From Candidatus Heimdallarchaeota archaeon (GTDB lineage: Archaea > Asgardarchaeota > Heimdallarchaeia > JABLTI01), in NCBI GenBank assembly GCA_019058275.1, contig JAHLVW010000030.1, forward strand, positions 1-47,166: a stretch of DNA of 47,166 nt, given 5' to 3'. Position numbers and translations under genes: made by a program. This document shows, one piece after another, positions 1 through 9,842 of this stretch (its first letter is position 1; every line of letters begins with the position of its first letter). The notes beneath the pieces were generated by a model. That model ran no database searches. It was not told the origin of the DNA and saw only the letters and a list, made by a program, of their open reading frames with translations.

Positions 1-1
1 A

Positions 2-2296
2 TCAATATTCAATGAGAGTTATGTGATTTTTGGAGATGGTTTTACAGACATTAGTGAGAATAATTTTACTCTAGATTTTCATTCAAAGATTGTTTGGGAT
101 TCACATAATGATCATCCTTCTAATGAAATATCTAAAATTAATGGACAACCTAGCATAGCGATTATTGTTTCGGATAAGATTTTTAAAAATTACTTGGCGT
201 TTATTAATTCAACTGCTTCAATTTATGATATATCAATTAATGCACTAATAGATATGGATTACTCTAAACTTAATTTTGATGATAGAGCTCTTTTAGAAGA
301 AGGAATTTATCAATTTGTATATTTCACACAAGAATATATTATGAATGAATTCTCTTTTAATGCTGATATTACTTTTAATCTTTTTATCATCTTACATATA
401 GCTGATTTGAATAAAGCTTTAGTTCTTATTGATATTTTAGCTTTAACATTTACTATTCCTACAATTCTTATATCTTTGTTAATCTTATATTTTAGTAACG
501 AATATTTTGCTAATAAACGTACTAATCTTTTCTCATTTTATTATTCGAAAGGAACTTCAATACAACAATTACTCTTTTTTATTATAACTGAATTTGTATT
601 CTCTCTTGTTCTAGCTTTTATTATTGGACTCGGGTTTTCTATTCCTCTTACAATGTTAATAGTTAGAAACCCAAATCTCTTTGGTTTCCAGAATACAATA
701 GCTATAGAAATTAGTAGTGCATTATCAATTAATTATCTTAACATACTTTGGATATTTTTAATTGTGATCGTTTTAGGATCACTCTCTGCTCTTAGGAATA
801 TCAAACCAATTCTTGCTTTAACCAAAGATAAGGAGAATATTGATGCCGAAGAAAATACAATCGGAAACGTTTCTTTATGGAAGAAGCTATACTTAGATTT
901 TCTTTTACTCTTCATCGGAGTGGGCATCATAATTATAGAAAAAGCTTTTTTCCAAGAATATATACATGATTTTATCACCCAGTTTTGTAGCTTCTTCATC
1001 GGAATTATTGTAATTATTTCTGGAATAGTATTAATACTAATACGTTTTATACCAAACTTAATATCATTACTTGGAAATTATTTCAGAAATATTTTTGATG
1101 GACTCTTTTCCTTTTCAATAAAGTTATTCAACATTCGTAAAAAAACATTCACAAGAAATGTTGTTGCAATTACTGTAATTGTTTCTTATTTGTTGATTTT
1201 AGTTCAAACAAATGCTACTATTAATCAGTTTAGCACTGAAAAAGCATATTTTGATATTGGTGCTGATGTGCGTATTAACCTTAGTGCTCAAAGTAATCTA
1301 CCTATGTTGATCGATTCTCTTCCTTTAAATGTACTATATACAGAAGTAACAAAAATCCAAATACAAAACTATTTGATAGGTGATCTCTTAGTATTTTATA
1401 TCATTAATCCAAATACCTTTCTAACAGCAGCTTATTTCAAAGAGAATTTCATACTGAATGAACCATCAGAAGCAATATCAAAACTAAGTCAAAATCTAAC
1501 AATTTTATCAAATCGAGAAGTTGCTAATTCTAATTCCTGGGAAATTGGTTATAGTTACTCATTAACAACCACATATGGAAGTAGTGATAGGTTATCACTT
1601 ACAGTAGTAGATTATTTTGGTTCTTGGCCTTTCTTCTTTGAGAATGATAAGCAAATAGAAGGAATACCTTTTGTAATAGGAAAGGGAACAAGCGAAGTTT
1701 TTATTGAAAATAATACAGATGTCAATCAGTTTCTTTTGCTAAATGTACCAGATAAAGAGCATAATCAAATTGTGAATTATTTAGAAAATGAGGTTATCAC
1801 TTCAAATGAAACACTAGTAACTATTAATGATGGTTATTTACAATTTTGGGAAGAACCTTCCTGGTATATATTAAATACTTTTTCAGTGACAAATTTTTAT
1901 TTAATTGGTTTATTATTTCTAATTATTTCTTTCATTAATATTACAATATTAGAGATTAATCGTAAAAAAGAAATTAGTTTATTTATTGCTTTAGGTATAA
2001 GTAGAAAACAAATTTTCTTTTTGTCTTTAATCGAACAATTGTCCATTTTATTTTCAGGCTTATCATTTGGATTCATTATTGGTATGCCTAGTCTAACTTT
2101 CCTAATTAATCAGATGAAGTACAATTTCTCCATTTCTGTTGGTAAATTAGATATTTATTGGATTGTTGGAATAATATTTCTTGGACTTTTATTGCTAAAT
2201 ATTATAGCTATTATGAGCTGGTCTTTGCATTCTTCTACAAAAAAATATAAATTCTTTATTCAGGAGTTGGAATTACAAAATGAGTCTTATGATTGA
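2..2296 (+). CDS. FtsX/MacB-type ABC transporter permease (5' end outside window)
   Basis: The frame is open to the left edge, so the first GTG at 23 need not be the start and the gene is partial. The visible 757 residues show the FtsX-permease layout: hydrophobic segments near residues 130-160, 185-215, 240-258, 290-345 and 380-398, a large extracytoplasmic domain (about 400-620), then three more segments near 625-645, 665-690 and 705-728. This is a long permease with two FtsX-like membrane units, as in LolC/MacB-related exporters. The stop overlaps the start of the next ATPase gene by 17 bases, and a second ATPase follows directly, so the three genes probably form one transporter operon. 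The substrate is unknown; export of lipids, peptides or lipoproteins is typical of the family. Family call good, exact role not determinable. Confidence 0.8.
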   Translation, partial: SIFNESYVIFGDGFTDISENNFTLDFHSKIVWDSHNDHPSNEISKINGQPSIAIIVSDKIFKNYLAFINSTASIYDISINALIDMDYSKLNFDDRALLEEGIYQFVYFTQEYIMNEFSFNADITFNLFIILHIADLNKALVLIDILALTFTIPTILISLLILYFSNEYFANKRTNLFSFYYSKGTSIQQLLFFIITEFVFSLVLAFIIGLGFSIPLTMLIVRNPNLFGFQNTIAIEISSALSINYLNILWIFLIVIVLGSLSALRNIKPILALTKDKENIDAEENTIGNVSLWKKLYLDFLLLFIGVGIIIIEKAFFQEYIHDFITQFCSFFIGIIVIISGIVLILIRFIPNLISLLGNYFRNIFDGLFSFSIKLFNIRKKTFTRNVVAITVIVSYLLILVQTNATINQFSTEKAYFDIGADVRINLSAQSNLPMLIDSLPLNVLYTEVTKIQIQNYLIGDLLVFYIINPNTFLTAAYFKENFILNEPSEAISKLSQNLTILSNREVANSNSWEIGYSYSLTTTYGSSDRLSLTVVDYFGSWPFFFENDKQIEGIPFVIGKGTSEVFIENNTDVNQFLLLNVPDKEHNQIVNYLENEVITSNETLVTINDGYLQFWEEPSWYILNTFSVTNFYLIGLLFLIISFINITILEINRKKEISLFIALGISRKQIFFLSLIEQLSILFSGLSFGFIIGMPSLTFLINQMKYNFSISVGKLDIYWIVGIIFLGLLLLNIIAIMSWSLHSSTKKYKFFIQELELQNESYD

Positions 2297-3221
2297 TTGT
2301 CGTAATGTAATTAAGATTTATTATAATCGAACAAAGAAAATTAAAATTGCTGCTCTAAGAGGAGTCGAGCTGAAAGTCAAAAAAGGGAAAATAGTGGCTA
2401 TTGTTGGTCCATCTGGTGCAGGTAAATCTACACTATTGAAGATTCTCGGGGCTCTGGAGTTTCCATCTAGTGGTACGGTTCATGTAGCAGGTAAATTATT
2501 AAATACTTTTTCTGATTCACAAATCATTGATTATCATCGTAACTGGGTGGGATTTGTTTGGCAGGCTCCTTTGAGAAATGTTTTAACAAGCGAAAAAGCA
2601 CTTAATAATGTCTTTTTACCTATGAGAATTGCTGGAAAAATACCACAAAGTAAACAGAAAGAGCGTGCAAAGGAGTTATTACAAGCTGTTGGATTAGGTC
2701 ACAGAATGAACCATAAACCATCTCAACTCTCTGGGGGAGAAATCCAGAGATTAGGAATAGCAACAGCTTTAGCAAATGATCCCAAAATTCTATTAATGGA
2801 TGAACCAACAGGTGAGTTAGATTCAGAAACAACAGCTGAAATTTTTACACTTTTAAGTGAACTGAACAATTATTTTGACAAAACAATTGTAATTGTTTCT
2901 CATGATCATTATTTAGAAAAAAAAGCTGATGTTGTTTATCATATTTCTGATGGTCTTCTATTAAATATTGATATTGCTAGGACATTTGAACTGGATTCCT
3001 CTAAAGAACAAGTAAGTTATATGGATGAATTTGGTCTTGTGCGAATTCCTTTATCATTCATAAAAGAACTTGGTATTCAAAATTATGTTAAAATTAGGAG
3101 AACAACTGACCGTATAGAAATTCTACCACACATACAAGAAGCTGTTAGTGAAATCACCTTAGAAGAAACAAGAAAAAAAGACTCTAAAAGGAAATCATCA
3201 CCAAAAAAGAAAAGGCGGTAA
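2280..3221 (+). CDS. ABC transporter ATP-binding protein with AbrB-like C-terminal extension
   Basis: Complete nucleotide-binding domain: Walker A GPSGAGKST (43-51), Q-loop Q95, signature LSGGEIQR (150-157), Walker B ILLMDEP with E175, and H-loop H208. It is most like the MacB/LolD ATPases that partner FtsX permeases. The protein is about 80 residues longer than a usual LolD. Residues 246-283 (DEFGLVRIPLSFIKELGI and following) resemble the SpoVT/AbrB swapped-hairpin fold, and the last 15 residues are strongly basic. The ATG lies inside the end of the permease gene, and the next ATPase starts 2 bases after the stop, so the two ATPases are probably co-translated and may form a heterodimer. The AbrB-like reading is by eye. 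Confidence 0.88.
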   Translation: MSLMIDCRNVIKIYYNRTKKIKIAALRGVELKVKKGKIVAIVGPSGAGKSTLLKILGALEFPSSGTVHVAGKLLNTFSDSQIIDYHRNWVGFVWQAPLRNVLTSEKALNNVFLPMRIAGKIPQSKQKERAKELLQAVGLGHRMNHKPSQLSGGEIQRLGIATALANDPKILLMDEPTGELDSETTAEIFTLLSELNNYFDKTIVIVSHDHYLEKKADVVYHISDGLLLNIDIARTFELDSSKEQVSYMDEFGLVRIPLSFIKELGIQNYVKIRRTTDRIEILPHIQEAVSEITLEETRKKDSKRKSSPKKKRR

Positions 3222-3223
3222 AA

Positions 3224-3922
3224 ATGAAAAAAACACCAAACCAAAAAAAGGGCATTCTCATTAATTGTGTGAAACTTTCTAAGTCATATCAATTTGGTTC
3301 TGAACAAATTCATGCTTTAAAAGATGTTAATCTAGAGATTAATAAAGGAGAATTTGTGGCAATTATGGGTAAAAGTGGTTGTGGCAAAACTACTTTAATT
3401 AATACTATTGCAGGATTATTGCAACCTTCTCAAGGAAATGTAGTTATCGATGGGAAATCGTTAAAGGGAATGACCATAGATCAATTAAGCTTAATGAGAA
3501 GAAATACCATAGGTATTGTTTTTCAAATGTTTAATTTACATCCTGGATTAACCGTTCTTGAGAATGTTGAATTACCATTACTATTCAAAGGAATTGAGAG
3601 GGATAAACGAAGAAATATTGCTCAAGAAGTTTTAGCAACTCTTGAAATGGCGGATTATATTGATAATTATCCTGAAGAATTAAGTGGTGGAGAAAAACAA
3701 AGAGTAGCTATTGCACGTGCATTGACAATTGAACCAAAAATACTTCTGGCTGATGAACCCACAGGTAATTTAAATTCTCTTTTAGCAAAAGAAATCATTA
3801 AACTCTTTATTGAGATAAATCAAAAAAAAGGCATAACAATTATTCTTGTAACTCATGATGAATCTTTAATAAATAAAGATATGCGGTTGATAAGACTTAA
3901 AGATGGAAAGATTATAAATTAG
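3224..3922 (+). CDS. ABC transporter ATP-binding protein (LolD/MacB type)
   Basis: A standard-length ATPase of 232 residues. Walker A is GKSGCGKTT (49-57), Q101 forms the Q-loop, the signature is LSGGEKQR (153-160), Walker B is ILLADEP with E178, and the switch histidine is H211. The motif [16 protein letters not shown] after the Q-loop is typical of the MacB/LolD/FtsE group. It hydrolyses ATP to drive the FtsX-type permease encoded at the start of the window. It is the third gene of the transporter operon, starting 2 bases after the preceding ATPase gene. Unlike that neighbour it has no C-terminal extension, so the two ATPases are not simple duplicates. Confidence 0.92.
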   Translation: MKKTPNQKKGILINCVKLSKSYQFGSEQIHALKDVNLEINKGEFVAIMGKSGCGKTTLINTIAGLLQPSQGNVVIDGKSLKGMTIDQLSLMRRNTIGIVFQMFNLHPGLTVLENVELPLLFKGIERDKRRNIAQEVLATLEMADYIDNYPEELSGGEKQRVAIARALTIEPKILLADEPTGNLNSLLAKEIIKLFIEINQKKGITIILVTHDESLINKDMRLIRLKDGKIIN

Positions 3923-4342
3923 ATCAATCGAGTTAAATAAAAATAGTCTGATCAAATATACAACTTTTTCATGTATATTAATTTACAATTAAATGACTTT
4001 GAATTTTCTCAAAGCATACTGTAAAGTTCATTGATTTTATTTTTTACCTTAATATTTTTTTTAAAGACTAATAGGTTTCATTGTGTAGCTTGGTTTTAGT
4101 CAGTGCTTATTGTAATAACTACTTAAAGATATAATAAGGGTTAAAAATAGCAAGATTTGTATCTTTAAAGAGTAAGGTTGTGATCTTATCTTCTTTTACT
4201 GTATAAATTTGATTATGAAGTTATATTCTCTTCAGACTTATTGTTACTCGTTTATTGGTGGTTCATGCAGTTTTGAAGAATGGCGCAATAAAATTAGATA
4301 ATATTGTTGACATCAATTGTAATCCAATAATAACATCAGAAA
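3923..4342. other. Gene-free AT-rich spacer
   Basis: About 420 bases after the ABC operon hold no convincing reading frame, RNA gene or strong hairpin on either strand. Several short T-runs just after the operon could serve as archaeal transcription stops. Confidence 0.5.
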
Positions 4343-4697
4343 GGAGAATTATCTCTCACTAACTGTGAGGTTTGTAAACAACCTACTTTTGAGCAGAAAA
4401 AATACTGTGTTTCATGTGGCTCTGTACAAAGCACCTATCAACCAAAAAAAGAGCCAATAAAATTGTAAAAAAAATAAAAAATTGCTTCTTGCACTCTTTA
4501 TCTTAACTCTTCCAACTACTTTTCTTCTATTAATATCCGTTATAGGCATCATAGCAACACAAGGAGAAATTTGTTCTAACATATGGTGGGATATTTTATT
4601 AATTGTTGCAGTTTATGTTCTTACAATAGATATTGGTATTGTTATAATTGGTTACGGAATTTACACTATAATGACTTACGTGAAAAGAAGAAAATAA
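4343..4697 (+). pseudogene. Broken zinc-ribbon membrane protein
   Basis: Two frames together make a common small archaeal protein type. From about 4343 the frame reads a zinc ribbon with CEVC and CVSC pairs (Cys codons from 4364), followed by a Lys/Pro linker and a stop at 4466-4468. The frame beginning at 4482 then gives about 71 residues with two hydrophobic helices and a basic tail. The join lies in an A-rich run at 4461-4481, a typical place for a one-base slip. An AGGAG stands at 4342, but no ATG, GTG or TTG follows it in the zinc-ribbon frame, so the start also seems lost. It could be a true pseudogene, an assembly error in the homopolymer, or two unrelated pieces; the first is preferred. 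Confidence 0.5.
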
Positions 4698-4846
4698 AAT
4701 ACTAAACCTATGAATGTCAGCTTTTACGAACAAATACAAAAAAGAGTTTATACCTACACAAGCCATTTTAGAAGTATCAGATATAAAATAAGCTAAAAAA
4801 GAGAAATTTGTGGAGTAAATATATTACTCCATTCTAATTTTTTTCA

Positions 4847-7141
4847 CTATTTTCGTCTTTTCCTTAGAAGAACTACTAAAACTGTTGAAACAATTGATGA
4901 AGCAATTATTACTGATGTGAAGATTATCCCGGTTTCAACCGTTACAGTTATTGTGTTATTTTGAGTAATCGTTTCAGGAATCGTAATAGTTTCAGGTGGT
5001 GGTGTGACTGTAACAGGCGGGGGAGTGGTTGTAATAGGGGAATAATCACCTGTAAATGAATATTTCATGATGAAGCAATCATAAAATCCACCATATGTCT
5101 TATTGTATGCATCATCTGTTGTTGGGAAATCAAGTGATGAAGTAAAACCTACTATGTAACAAGAGTCATCTGATATGTATTTAAGTGCTAGTCCATGATC
5201 AATATAAATACCACCTAAATAAGTTGAGTTAATAAGTGAAGTACCATCTGCTGATAATTTAACTGCAAATGCATCTGTTTCTCCTTTTATATAATTATAT
5301 TCTGCATCATCTCTGAGAGGGAAATTATCTGAAAAAGTCCATCCAGTAAGATAAGCATTCTTTTCCTCATCAAGATCAATATCATTAATCTCATCATATA
5401 AAAAGCCACCAATAAAAGTTGAGTATGACAAACTACTTCCATCAGTTGAAATTTTCGAGACAAAAGCATCTTTACCGCCGTTTATTACAGTATCATATGC
5501 ACCAATGGTTGTTGGGAAATCACCAGATTTAGTATATCCTGCAACGTAAGCATTGTTATCATCATCTAAAATCAAAGCATACGGCTCATCATCAATATTG
5601 CCACCTAAATATGTAGAATAAACTAGAGTTGATCCATCTATTGAGAGTTTTGAAATAAAAACATCCATATAACCACCATATGTTGTATCATATGCACCTA
5701 GTATTGTTGGAAAATCATCTGAATTTGAATTACCAACAATATAACAATATCCCAAATCATCCACTGCAATATCAATGCCTTCATCTGTTTGTAAACCACC
5801 TATAAAAGTGGAATATTGTATTACTGCTGATATGCTGGATATTTTCAACACAAAACAGTCTACCCACCCATTATTGGATGTATTAAATGCTCCTTCAGTT
5901 GTTGGAAAACTACTTGATGATGTTAAACCAGTGATATAAAGATTCGAGCTTGAATCCATTACTAATGAATGTGCTTTATCATTACCATCTCCGCCAAAGT
6001 ATGTACAATAATCCAATGTACCAGTAGATGAAAGTTTTAGATAAAATCCATCATTTCCTGCTTGTTTTGTATCATTCATCGCTCCACTAGTAACTGGGAA
6101 ATCATTGGATCCAGTATAGCCCACAACATAAGCATTTTCATTTGAATCTATTACAATTTCTCCTAGATAATCTGGATTACTTCCACCAATAAAAGTAGAA
6201 TAGAGTAATGTAGAACCATCACTAGAAAGTTTGATTACAAAAATATCCTCTTGTAGCATATTTGACAAGTTATAGTTATTTCCGGTGTCAAGGAAATTAT
6301 CTGATTCTGTTTCCCCTGCGACAAAAATGTTGTTTGCATCACTTATTGCAAGTGATTCTGCCTTATCATCACTACTGCCACCTACATATGTGGAATAAAT
6401 AATTGGATCAATAATTAAATGTTTATCATGTTGGAATTTTCCGATTGTGAATCCATAAGTATTAGTGTCTATTAATGAGAACTTGGCTTCTATTTTTGTC
6501 TGAAAATTGTCTTGGTAGACTAGTAATCCTTCATCAATGTAATTAATCCCCGCTAAATTAAATACTAGTTTATTGTCCATAATGTCTAAACTATCCTGCC
6601 CAATGAATTGAATTTTAATATCATTTGGATTTCCTCCTGGAGCAACAATGAAATCGTATTTCAATCCCTTTGAGGTTATTTTGTATTGAAGATTTATTCC
6701 AGTCCAAATTTCTGTGTATAAAATACAATCATAATGTTTTATATCAGTAAAAGTTCCTCTTGAGCCAAGATAGTAATTACTCCGAGTAGTTTGTGGATTA
6801 TTCCCAACAGGTTCTATAGGATTTGAGTTAACAAAAAATAGTGTTATAACTTCCTTTGAATTATCAAGATAAAGTAGAATTTTATTTTTACAGAACGCTA
6901 TTTTACCATATGATAAGCTACAATAAAATAGAATTTCTTCATTAGACAATTGCCCTATGTTTTCGATAATTGTACTAGACATGTATTTGTCATAATAATT
7001 ATTGTTTTTGTCAATAATTGAGATTTCATTTGCATTATTTTTACTATTTGTTATATTACTAATGCTTTTAATTCCAAAAAAACACACTGAAACAATTAAA
7101 ATTGAATAAAAGATAGAATAGAATATTTTTTTATATCTCAA
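4847..7141 (-). CDS. SBBP-repeat beta-propeller surface protein with C-terminal membrane anchor
   Basis: A 764-residue secreted protein. The N-terminus has a short basic stretch and a hydrophobic segment (about 8-26), a signal peptide or anchor. Residues about 45-245 resemble the DUF7948-type domain that often precedes SBBP repeats. From about 250 to 690 come around eight repeats of some 55 residues with the pattern YSTFIGG...D.AY.VGYT.S.DFPTT.GAY, the SBBP (beta-propeller) signature. A Thr/Pro stalk with TPPPVTVTPPPETIT follows, then one hydrophobic helix and a final RKRRK. The protein is probably held outside the cell with the propeller exposed, perhaps for binding or adhesion; the ligand is unknown. 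The stalk and anchor are shared with the broken surface-protein gene at 42593-44094. Confidence 0.85.
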   Translation of the reverse strand: MRYKKIFYSIFYSILIVSVCFFGIKSISNITNSKNNANEISIIDKNNNYYDKYMSSTIIENIGQLSNEEILFYCSLSYGKIAFCKNKILLYLDNSKEVITLFFVNSNPIEPVGNNPQTTRSNYYLGSRGTFTDIKHYDCILYTEIWTGINLQYKITSKGLKYDFIVAPGGNPNDIKIQFIGQDSLDIMDNKLVFNLAGINYIDEGLLVYQDNFQTKIEAKFSLIDTNTYGFTIGKFQHDKHLIIDPIIYSTYVGGSSDDKAESLAISDANNIFVAGETESDNFLDTGNNYNLSNMLQEDIFVIKLSSDGSTLLYSTFIGGSNPDYLGEIVIDSNENAYVVGYTGSNDFPVTSGAMNDTKQAGNDGFYLKLSSTGTLDYCTYFGGDGNDKAHSLVMDSSSNLYITGLTSSSSFPTTEGAFNTSNNGWVDCFVLKISSISAVIQYSTFIGGLQTDEGIDIAVDDLGYCYIVGNSNSDDFPTILGAYDTTYGGYMDVFISKLSIDGSTLVYSTYLGGNIDDEPYALILDDDNNAYVAGYTKSGDFPTTIGAYDTVINGGKDAFVSKISTDGSSLSYSTFIGGFLYDEINDIDLDEEKNAYLTGWTFSDNFPLRDDAEYNYIKGETDAFAVKLSADGTSLINSTYLGGIYIDHGLALKYISDDSCYIVGFTSSLDFPTTDDAYNKTYGGFYDCFIMKYSFTGDYSPITTTPPPVTVTPPPETITIPETITQNNTITVTVETGIIFTSVIIASSIVSTVLVVLLRKRRK

Positions 7142-7310
7142 TTTTACACTCCCTGAGTAAGAGAAATTATATTACTCCTTTGTATTAATTTATATTTTGC
7201 AAAAACATGTTGGACTAATGCATTTGCAGGTTTATACTATATTCTAGGATTTAGAACTACTACTTTTGGAATCATTAAGTTTATTATTATCATAGAGTTG
7301 GTATTTAGTT

Positions 7311-8072
7311 ATGATAGAGATTTATGAGATGCAAGTAAAACCAAGAGCTTTAGAAATAACTGAAACAGAAGAAGTAAAATTCACAGCGATTGTTGACTAT
7401 TTACAGCAAATAGCTTATGAACATGCCTTTAATCTTGAGTTAAGTTTCCAACAAACATTCAAACAAAATTTGACCTGGTACTTACTAAGATATTATATAG
7501 AAATGCATAGTTACCCAAAATTGAACGATTTATTAACTGTTCGTTCATGGGTTGCAAAAAGTGAGAGTAAGAAATATTCTTTAAGAGATTTTCAGATGCT
7601 AGATGAATCTGGTAAGATTCTATGTAGTGCTACCACAAGTTGGATATTATTTAATTTTATAAAAAGACGTCCAGTTAGTTATTTGAATCGTTTCTCAGGT
7701 GTTCCAATTCGTGATGAACGGTCAGTAAATTATGATTTCCCAAAATTAGCTCTTCCTGAGAAAGTTGATTCGAAAGCTGAATTAGTGGTTAGACGTTCTG
7801 ATCTAGACCTTAACAGACATGTAAACAACAGAGTTTATTTAGATTGGGCTTTAGAGAGCATGCCCAAGAAGTATATTGAGAAATATCAAATTGATAAAAT
7901 TGAAATCAGCTTCAAAGGACAAGCATTCCACAAGGATACTATTTTGGTTGAAACAGAACTCAAGAAACTTGATAAAAAAGAAGATGGAATTGTTGCTCTT
8001 AGTAAAATAAGCAAAAAGAAATCAAGGCAATTATTAACTAAGGTTAAATCCTATTTGAAAAAACGAAAGTAG
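7311..8072 (+). CDS. Acyl-ACP thioesterase family protein (double hot-dog)
   Basis: The 253 residues match the layout of the plant/bacterial acyl-ACP thioesterase family (FatA/FatB-like): an N-terminal hot-dog with LTWYLLRYYIEM and a conserved WVAKSESKKYSLRDFQ stretch, then a second hot-dog with DLNRHVNNRVYLDWALES, which carries the Asn/His active-site region. Members release fatty acids from acyl-ACP or act on acyl-CoA. Archaea generally lack a bacterial fatty-acid synthase, so the natural substrate may be an acyl-CoA or another thioester. The ATG at 7311 follows a weak ribosome site. The gene stands alone between a convergent flavoprotein gene and the divergent surface-protein gene. Likely of bacterial origin. 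Confidence 0.8.
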   Translation: MIEIYEMQVKPRALEITETEEVKFTAIVDYLQQIAYEHAFNLELSFQQTFKQNLTWYLLRYYIEMHSYPKLNDLLTVRSWVAKSESKKYSLRDFQMLDESGKILCSATTSWILFNFIKRRPVSYLNRFSGVPIRDERSVNYDFPKLALPEKVDSKAELVVRRSDLDLNRHVNNRVYLDWALESMPKKYIEKYQIDKIEISFKGQAFHKDTILVETELKKLDKKEDGIVALSKISKKKSRQLLTKVKSYLKKRK

Positions 8073-8200
8073 CTAAAGAATAAAATAACAAAAAGTATAT
8101 CAAGAATTCAAATCTCAGCGATCGGACCAGTTTTTTCTAATTAATTCGATTTATAACCAAATGAAACAAGCAAAAAAGTTTGTTTTGAGACTTATCAACT

Positions 8201-8761
8201 TTATTTACTTATTATTGATCCTAATTCATATGCTCGAGACATCAGTTCCTTATTTTTTTCAGCGTCACCTATTTTATATGCTGTTCCATGAACAATTCCG
8301 ATATTCTCACTTTTCATATAGCGAATTAAATCTTCTATTGAACCAATTGCATTATTAACACCAGATCGATCCACATTGCTATCACCATAAACCAATATTG
8401 TAGCTATTTTCTTTTGTGTTAAAACATAACCATCCTTTCCATGTAGAGCGTATAAACGATCAATAAATAATTTCATTTGAGCTGAAACACTAAACCAAAA
8501 AATCGGTGAAGCAAGAACAATAACATCGCTTTCAAGTAATTTTGGATACAAGTTATTCATATCATCTTTCTGAACACATGATAGTGCATTGTTTTTTATA
8601 CACCAATCACAGAACTGACAAGATTTAATGGTCATATCATTTAGGAAAAAAATCTCTGCTTCCTTACTTGAATCATTAATCGCTCTCACACATTCCTTGA
8701 TTAAAACAGAAGTATTGCCTTTCTTTCTTGGGCTTCCATTAAAAATAAGTACTTTCGTCAT
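8201..8761 (-). CDS. Iron-sulfur flavoprotein / NADPH-dependent FMN reductase family
   Basis: The 186 residues form a flavodoxin-like fold: an opening FNGSPRKKGNTSVLI FMN-phosphate loop, and a second flavin loop ASPIFWFSVSAQMKLFIDR. A compact cysteine motif CQFCDWC-x7-C near residues 48-62 matches the C-x2-C-x2-C-x4-7-C cluster of archaeal iron-sulfur flavoproteins (Isf), which bind a 4Fe-4S cluster and FMN and move electrons between ferredoxin and oxygen or other acceptors. The length and cysteine spacing fit the family. It is a single gene converging with the thioesterase gene. The redox partner cannot be told from context. Confidence 0.85.
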   Translation of the reverse strand: MTKVLIFNGSPRKKGNTSVLIKECVRAINDSSKEAEIFFLNDMTIKSCQFCDWCIKNNALSCVQKDDMNNLYPKLLESDVIVLASPIFWFSVSAQMKLFIDRLYALHGKDGYVLTQKKIATILVYGDSNVDRSGVNNAIGSIEDLIRYMKSENIGIVHGTAYKIGDAEKNKELMSRAYELGSIISK

Positions 8762-9075
8762 AAATAAACAACGATTTCAGCTCTTTTAAAATTCTTTATG
8801 GATTTTATATTGTTCTAAAGACTATGCTCAATTTTTTTCCATACATTTCTCGCTAAGTAATAAAAATGAGATAAGGAGCTTCTGTTATTATTAATCAGAG
8901 AGAAATTTCATCCCCTTTATTTCCTTTATTTTTTGAATTCATATCTACAAATTGGACAAAAATCTGATTCAGTTTCAAATGGTTTGTTAACTTCCGAATC
9001 AATTTTTTCTCCTTACCTCTCTTTTGTATTGAATGTTAATTGTTATATAAGATAAGATTCCATTAATAATTCGGG
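8762..9075. other. Spacer with possible zinc-ribbon remnant on the minus strand
   Basis: About 310 bases. On the minus strand, 9012-8926 reads as about 28 residues ending FCPICRYEFKK before a stop. An AAGGAG precedes it, but the only start-like codon in frame is ATT. This could be the tail of a lost zinc-ribbon gene or chance; nothing else is visible here. Confidence 0.25.
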
Positions 9076-9780
9076 ATGTTTATGATTGATGCATCTGAAG
9101 CTCGCACTGCGTTAATTGATAATAAAATAAGAAAATCTCAAAGAATTGTACGATTAATCATTTGGTTAACTGTTCCAATTATGTTTTTGACACTTGCACT
9201 TGCTTGGGTTTTCTATGCTGAAAGTTACGAATTTCTTTATGAGCTGATTAGTGCTTTAGGTAATATCTATAGTTTTGACCTTAACAATGATAATACAATA
9301 TCAATGTTAATAATGACTATAGGATTTAGCATAACAGCATTCATGAATCTAGTAATAGCTATTTTCTATTTCATTCGACCTGTTCTTTTCAAGAATATTC
9401 TGAAAGGTTTCCTTTATATTGTAGTATCCGTCGGAGCTGCAGGTATTGCAATTCCTGGCGATCATCCAACATTATCTCTCTATCATTCTATTGGTGCTAT
9501 CATGTTTATTTTCGGTTTCGCAATGATAAACTTCGTTAGTCAATTGCTACGCTTTGCTCGTAAACATGATTTGAAATTTGAAAAGAAACCACTAGATTTT
9601 TACTTTGATATGATAGTTGTTGTTCTTGTCTTTTCAGTAATGATATTACTAGGTATTTTCTATCTATTGGATAAATTGACATTATTAACAGGTTCTGCAT
9701 TTACTGTTCCACTGTGGCAAAAAATTCTTCTTATAGTTGATTTTATTGCAATTTTTGTACTTGATTTAGGTGATATGTAA
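9076..9780 (+). CDS. Multi-pass membrane protein, DUF998-like
   Basis: A 234-residue protein with about six hydrophobic helices, near residues 28-50, 75-102, 110-125, 135-155, 172-195 and 212-232. The central motif IPGDHPTLSLYHSIGA, with Gly/Pro and two His at a helix end, resembles the DUF998 family of integral membrane proteins, which have no firmly known function. The first Met (9076) and Met3 are both possible starts. It stands alone, flanked by a convergent phosphotransferase gene. Confidence 0.6.
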   Translation: MFMIDASEARTALIDNKIRKSQRIVRLIIWLTVPIMFLTLALAWVFYAESYEFLYELISALGNIYSFDLNNDNTISMLIMTIGFSITAFMNLVIAIFYFIRPVLFKNILKGFLYIVVSVGAAGIAIPGDHPTLSLYHSIGAIMFIFGFAMINFVSQLLRFARKHDLKFEKKPLDFYFDMIVVVLVFSVMILLGIFYLLDKLTLLTGSAFTVPLWQKILLIVDFIAIFVLDLGDM

Positions 9781-9842
9781 AGTTTTGACACTTTACATTT
9801 TCTTTCTATTTTTCTATCTATAAAATTCATTAAACGAGAAAT

